Origin: Bactericera cockerelli
Taxonomy: Eukaryota; Arthropoda; Insecta; Hemiptera; Triozidae
DNA length: 64,000 nucleotides
NCBI GenBank assembly: GCA_024516035.1
Contig: CM044959.1
Span: 28,794,605 to 28,858,604, forward strand
Direction: 5' to 3'
The notes below the pieces were generated by a model. That model did no database searches. It saw only the letters and a program-made list of their open reading frames with translations, and was not told the origin of the DNA. Both the position numbers and the translations under genes were made by a program. This document shows positions 58,201-64,000 of the stretch, one piece after another. Numbering within the stretch: position 1 is the stretch's first letter; every line of letters starts with the position of its first letter.

Positions 58201-58737
58201 TAAATTACTTAAAACACGTTTTATTAAATCACTTATTTGGATGAGCAGAAGTCACTGATGTGAAATTACTTATGAAGTTACTTTATCTTAGGAATGAGAT
58301 TACACATATTGACGGTAGTTTCTCAAAATACTGTATAAAATATCTTTACCTTTTATGTATTTGAGTTTTACTAATTATCTCAGGAAAACTAATTAATCTA
58401 TTCAAATTTCGGAATTCACTCGATTTTGAAAATGTTTTGCAAATTTTACTTTCAATTTCCGGTGTTGCCACAGGGTATTGGATCTCGTTCCGAGACGGTT
58501 CGGAGAACATGTACTCGGGACGAGTTAGCTCGGATCTTGTCCCGAGTTAGCTCGGGCATAGATCCGGGATAGGTTCCGAGTAAGTTGGTTAAACATTCTC
58601 CGGGAGAGTTCCAATCCATTCCCGCAGCACTCCCAGAGAAAGATGTTTCCGAGCACGCTGTTTTTACTCTCTCGTATCAATCTCCGAGACTACTATATCG
58701 GAGTTAGTAGATCAGAGACACCTTTTTGTTTAAGGGG
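55236..58737. mobile_element. 3.5-kb TIR element, copy 2, non-autonomous
   Basis: Near-identical to 18098-21542, in the same orientation, with the same CCCCTTAAACAAAAA ends and TA on both flanks. Compared with copy 1 it has about 142 extra bases at 55995-56136. It also has a different arrangement of CGAGT units near 58520-58560, and scattered single-base and small indel differences. It lies in intron 2 of the PHYHD1-like gene. Confidence 0.88.
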
Positions 58738-58972
58738 TACGTATGATTTCAATTTCATTTGAATAGTAACACTGTAGGAACAGCCTCGTTTGTTATAATA
58801 ATGGTTGTTCTTTGTTCACACTTTGCTAAATTTTGATTTAGCACGTACTTGAACATCAACCACTTGATTTGGAATTCACCTAAGCACAAGTAGCTATCTA
58901 GCAACTGAATATGATGGTCTTCAGTAGCTTATTATTATGGCTTAAAAAACAGTGATACAATATAATGTATCT

Positions 58973-59003
58973 CTTTCTGAAAAAAAAAAAAAAAAAAAAA
59001 AAA
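58973..59003. repeat. Poly(A) tract
   Basis: An A run of about 24 bases follows TCTCTTTCTGA. It lies between the 3.5-kb and hAT elements and no element could be attached to it. Confidence 0.7.
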
Positions 59004-59107
59004 ATGAATGAATCTGATGCCTATATCTCTTTCTTCTTTCTTCATCAGCAACAAAGTTAAAAGCAGTAACTGCTAGCTGTTCATAGGTGTGGATCTCACG
59101 CGCTAAC

Positions 59108-61237
59108 CAGTGGTGGCTCCTGACTTCAAGACTAGGTGAAGACAAATTATACCCAGAAGTATTGAAAAAATAAAATTATTAATTTATCAGATCTTAGTTC
59201 TTATGGTCTCATAAACACAGCCCATTGTAAGTTATGGCTGTTTCCCTGCAAAGCATGATTTTCTCTCATACCAGTTTTGCATCATATAAGTTTTTATAGG
59301 TACTTTTTTTGGAGAACACTTGGTACTTAATAAATAAACAAGGCCAGCAGAACAATTTGTCAACACTTGAGCTGGTACACAGCCATTCATTTTTCATAAG
59401 CCATTCAGGCTTGAACTGTATGGCTGTGGGGCAGGCATTTGCTTTACTTTTTTAGTGGTGGTTAGAAATTGGACATCCAGTAATCATAATATCTTTCATA
59501 TCCTCATTACTTCTTAATCTGAATGGGGTTACTTTTAATGTTTGAACTCCATGATTTTGTGGGATTCTCATTGTTTCTTTGAAATGTTGTTATTAATTAT
59601 TCATCTTAATAAAAAATATTTATTCATCTTAATAAAAATTATTAACTAAAAGTTGGTAAAAAGGAATTAAAATAAAAATATTAGGATTATACCTCAGTAG
59701 ATAGGTAGGTACAACATTTTAAAGAGGGGTTAGAACTGGGAAGGAAAGAAAGTTAGTTGAAGACTAAAAATTACAATCCAAAACTGGAAGAAAATCCACC
59801 ACCAGATTACAAAATAAATCTAAGAAAACATACTTACTACAAATATAAAATCAGCTTAAATTTGTGTTACCATTGATGTTTAAATGACTATTTATGAAAA
59901 ACACAGATATTGCCTTATAATTTTAAGTACTTCACTGGAAGCTGTGTGCTTAGCTACCTGCAACCTGCATAATTATAATGTTATTTCTGACACTGAAAGA
60001 AGTACATAGCTACTTCATATTCAACTTATTATGAAAAGCACAGGTCAGATCAGGTAGGAATAATGTTTCTATCCTGTATCAAATACTGGGAAATAACTTT
60101 ATTAACTAGTTACACCAATTAAAAGTCACTTAATTACCGTTGAGAAGATTTGAAAATAATCTAATAAAATTTGAAAAGTGCACAGTTTTGTTTACATTCT
60201 AAAGATAAGAGATACAATGTTGCCAAGTTAATTTCATAGCTAAATTTCTACAAACTTCAAGAGCTATATTTTAAATTTAAAGAAATCCCTCAAATCATGT
60301 AAGACGTATATTTATTTAAAAAAATAATACTACACCGCCTGAACAGAATTTTCTCTTGAGAATTTCATTTCAACACGTCTAATTTCATGATTTTTTTTAA
60401 AGTGGTTCCATAGTCAGGATCTTAAACAGGACCACCATTGTCCCTATTTAGAAACTTCTTGGAACAACTAGATACCAGATTATCTTATTTGGCTCAATTT
60501 CGGTACCTACATTAAATAATATTATCTCCGAGATTTGACTTCAATCGAGATGTCCTTTTTAAGACTATAGTTGACAAGATACATAAATAGTTAAAATTTA
60601 TTGGTATCGGCTATCGTTTAGTAACTATGTACAAAACTAGAACCCAAAAAATGAGAAATAATATCCAAAATTCCTGACACAAAATCCTGCTTTCCTAACG
60701 CCTACGTTATTATTATTATTATTTTTATTTTTTAATATTACAAGATTGTGCTAGATATGGGAGGCTAAATCATTGACTGGTTTCCTAGGTCTGGCATAAT
60801 GCTACTGGCAACAATGTTAATATCAAAAACACATGACATCGCACATGGTGGCTTCGTGACATTTCGTATGAGGTCGTGTAGATAATGTAAACTGAATACA
60901 ACTGAAGACTGTCCTCAGTAGCATATTACATAGATATAGTTCTTGCCTAATATTTCATGATACCTACTTGGAAATACTCAACTCTGATTGGTTGATTCAA
61001 GGACAACTGAAGACAATTTCGAATTGTCTTCACATTTGGTGTTCTCCTTGGAAAGTAACATGAAATGTTAAGCAGCATTGATCTATTTTACACAAAGCTT
61101 ACTCTTTTTTTTTTTTTTTTTTTTTTTTCTTTGAGTTGGATCAATTGTGCCATGTTCAAGGGATTATGAGTAGTGTTTTCACTGTTCAAAATTAGGTGAA
61201 AATGTCTTCAGTGTCTTCACCCGACGAGCCGCCACTG
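59108..61237. mobile_element. 2.13-kb hAT element, non-autonomous
   Basis: GCGCTAAC stands at 59100-59107 and again at 61238-61245, a perfect 8-bp target duplication. The ends are inverted CAGTGG(T/C)GGCTC followed by related AGGTGAAGAC / GGGTGAAGAC subterminal motifs. No open frame of transposase size is present. 8-bp duplication with CAG...CTG ends points to the hAT superfamily. The intact duplication suggests a fairly recent insertion. Confidence 0.88.
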
Positions 61238-62034
61238 GCGCTAACCTAAATTAAACAGGCATGTCTAATTATATTGATAATTATCATCAGGGTTAACGAT
61301 CTTAACACTCTAATTGGGCAATTCCTAAGGTATATAAATACGTACTACGACCAGAATGAGATAAGTATGAGATTAACAGTAAAGCCTATAAGGTAAACGA
61401 TCATTTTATGTAGTAGTGGTTTGTGCTGTTAATTCTTAGTTAGGAGGCTGTAGTTCAAGTCCATATTATATGTACTGTCAAAACTTTTGGATCAATGTCG
61501 TGCGATACTTGTTGGATTAAAATTGGAAAAAATTGGTTAGGTACTAAAATTATTAAGAGTTATTAAATTAATTGATTTTGATTTTAAAAAAAAACTCGTT
61601 TTCTCGGATTTAAGGAGAGATAAAACCCTCATTTACAGTGGGAGAGTCGCCCCTGATTGTCCCAGGATAACAGTTTCTCGATGTGAATTAGTTCCAAGAC
61701 AAAGCCATTCGGTTCCACGATGTACCTACGTAATTACACGTAATAATTTACTGTCCATGTTATGCAATTATTGTCCGGCTTTACGCATGGTAAAATCTGT
61801 AGCGTATGAAGATTAACGTATGGAGTAAATTGGGGAAATGGCGTCCACCGCCAATATTTAAAAAAATGACTACACTTGAATTTATTGGATAGGTCAAGAA
61901 TTTGTACTGATGATTATAGAGCTAAAAAGAGCTAGTTATTTGTGTTATTATGTCGCAATTTTCAGTGGGTAGCATCGACATTACGAGAACTAATGCTTAT
62001 GCATCATATCTCCAACTAACCATCATATTCCAAT

Positions 62035-62215
62035 ATCAATCTCGTAATGCCGCCACTGGTCATTGCCCACTCTACAACTACCCCATTTGTCCTCACGAGG
62101 CTAGGGTAGGCCCCGACATCCAAAGTACAGAGCCGAAAAAAATTCCGACTCCGCCGGGATTCGAACGCGGGTCACCTGGAGTGCAAGTCGAGCATGCTAT
62201 TTCTCTAGATTCTAG
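62035..62215 (-). mobile_element. tRNA-headed SINE
   Basis: On the minus strand a tRNA-like head (AGCATGCTCGACTTGCACTC, then GCGTTCGAATCCC) is followed by a body reaching GGCAATGACCAGTGGCGGC. It differs from families A-C. Confidence 0.6.
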
Positions 62216-63237
62216 CTAGACGGACAGATGAGACAGACCTTGATTCACAGATCACAGGAAAGGGATGTCCGTAATTCGAGTCTGAAGAATGGCTACGGAC
62301 TCGAATCCATTGTGAATTTTGCACATCCACCATTTTTTTCCCCCTCCATGTATTGCACCCCATTGTTTAAGTCCATGAAACACTTATCATAAACTTTTAT
62401 TAAAATTGCATTCAAACTGTTCAATTAAAAACTCCATTGTTAATGTAACAGACAGCATATTCTCAACTTTGAGGTGAGTGGTACGAGATTGCAGCATGGC
62501 TGGTTTGAGTGAAATTAACGTCAATCTTGTGATAACAAAATATATTATGATAAGACTGACTTCTAGACTCGACTTTAGACAGAAGATAGAGCATTCTTTT
62601 TCCGTCTATATTAGTTGTGCTTGGTGTTTTAGTTGAGCATAATTACCTAAAAGATATAATAATATGGTAGACATATGAATAGATTTTAAAATGGAAAAAA
62701 ATAATTATGTCGACCCATGTTAAACAGGATCGATTGGATGTCATAATGGTCCTTCATAAACAAACAGTTGTTTTTTAGTGTCAAGGACCGGAAACTTATA
62801 ATAGGAAGTCTGTTATCCTGGCCACTTAGCGACAAATCTTAGAGATATACATATAGACAGCTACCTACTTATTATCACTTATCTTCGAAAATCTCCCCTC
62901 ATGTGATACACTGTATGGCCGAACACACAGTTTTTGCAATAGTATCACGGAAATTTTCATCTTAGTGCAAAACATAAATGTTGGCAAACAGTTCGCACAT
63001 CGTGTGGCAAGTGATGGCAACGTCAGAGACATGTGATTCATGGCTAGATGAAAAGATTATTAAGATGTGGAATTCGTTTATTATTCTAAATAAGTATGAT
63101 CAGAATTCCGATTATAAATTTTCTTGTTAGTATTAAGGCTCTTTCCGATGTGTACCATAGTTATCACAATTTTATTACCTACCTATGTAACTTATGTATG
63201 TAAGTACTTTATTAAAATTAGTTTTAGCATAGAAATT

Positions 63238-63412
63238 GTCGACCTTCGTGGCTCAGTGGTTAATGAGAGCATTGGTTGCTGACCCGTAGGTTGTGGGTCC
63301 GAATCCCGGCCGAAGCAGAAAATTCTAACAGAGTTTTTCCGTTTCCGGAATGACATGGATGTTAAGGTAAAGTTCCCTGAAGTAATGCGAAAGCTGTTCC
63401 AGGGCACAACTA
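63238..63412 (+). mobile_element. tRNA-headed SINE
   Basis: CGACCTTCGTGGCTCAGTGG and box B GGGTCCGAATCCC form a good tRNA-like cloverleaf, with CCTTCG pairing to CGAAG. The non-tRNA body (TTCCGGAATGACATGG) follows directly, with no terminator between, so this is more likely a SINE than a tRNA gene. Confidence 0.6.
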
Positions 63413-64000
63413 CCTTTTTTTTTAAAAAAAAAGCATAGAAATTCTTAACATACATGTAATACTTTCGAGTCCCTATAATTTTTTGTAAGGAATCGTTTCG
63501 TGAAGTCAGAACTTACAAAAAAGTGATTTTCAAATATCCACTGTTTGACGTAAAATTTAATAAGGGTAACCTGGAGTGCAAGCCAAGCAAGCCACCGCTA
63601 GGCCATGGTGAGAGTTTACTATTTTTATCACAACAACAGAAGAAGAGAAAGAAAACGACAATTTATATTATATCCATTTTCTCAACAATTACAATTCCAA
63701 CAATTTTAGGAAAAGGCTGACACCAAGTTTAACGAGGATGAAGCTTTATGTAGATAACGCTCATAGTTTGACCCTCCCCAGTTGACATAATCCACTGAAT
63801 AGCCTTACTCTAATTACCAAAGTTCATTTATTATTTGCACGTTATTATCAAGGTTTGATACTGTAACGAAAGTAATGAATTTTTCCATTTAACACGAAAG
63901 TCTCCTGAACTACGATATACCAGCCCATAGTCTGAAGACTGTTCAGAGGAAAGAGAGTCCCTGAGGTGGTCCGTGAACAGCATCGTTCGTACAAAAGTTA

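Larger units (their letters stand above)
61246..64000. other. Intron 2 of the PHYHD1-like gene, continued
   Basis: No further PHYHD1 exon could be found by looking for its iron-binding and core motifs in any frame. Two tRNA-headed SINEs are listed separately. A short fragment near 63569-63612 (ACCTGGAGTGCAAGCCAAGC) resembles the head of the one at 62035-62215. Confidence 0.45.

Noticed and set aside
63238..63310. Possible functional tRNA gene
   Set aside because: The cloverleaf is fair, but the SINE-type body follows directly without a T-run terminator, as with the other tRNA-headed repeats here.

Overview
This is eukaryotic nuclear DNA, most likely from an arthropod and probably an insect. 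The genome looks AT-rich, with small GC-richer coding exons, GT-AG introns and very dense short transposable elements. I do not assign a species. No bacterial operons, rRNA operons, CRISPR arrays or viral genes were seen.

Five protein genes can be supported, four of them by joining exons by hand with splice sites and reading phase in agreement. (1) 6625-7776 (+) is RTN4IP1, a mitochondrial NADPH oxidoreductase with an uninterrupted coding region. (2) 17014-10562 (-) is a seven-exon gene for a 403-residue Pro/Ser-rich protein that I do not recognise. (3) 22548-25769 (+) is a six-exon gene for a 300-residue membrane-anchored FkbM-type methyltransferase-fold protein of the Star-like group. (4) 44666-31584 (-) is an eight-exon alpha-arrestin (ARRDC family), 517 residues. 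(5) 50043 to beyond the window end (+) holds the first two coding exons of a PHYHD1-like phytanoyl-CoA dioxygenase. The genes share no evident pathway. Genes 3 and 4 converge on an intergenic stretch of about 5.8 kb.

The rest is mainly mobile DNA. There are two nearly identical 3.4-3.5 kb inverted-repeat elements (18.1-21.5 kb and 55.2-58.7 kb), a 2.13-kb hAT element with an intact 8-bp target duplication, a 1.2-kb TA-flanked element, a 0.97-kb element containing a 45-bp minisatellite, a foldback element of about 0.9 kb, at least six MITE families, and many SINEs. Several SINEs have tRNA-like heads and three have heads derived from 5S rRNA. Several of both classes share one central core.

The most unusual feature is in the alpha-arrestin gene. 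The 3' end of exon 1 with its splice donor is repeated in tandem five times. The exon 6 donor is duplicated. The exon 6 acceptor lies in the first unit of a 41-bp minisatellite whose main block has 33 copies in exact register. Three splice sites of one gene have thus seeded tandem arrays.
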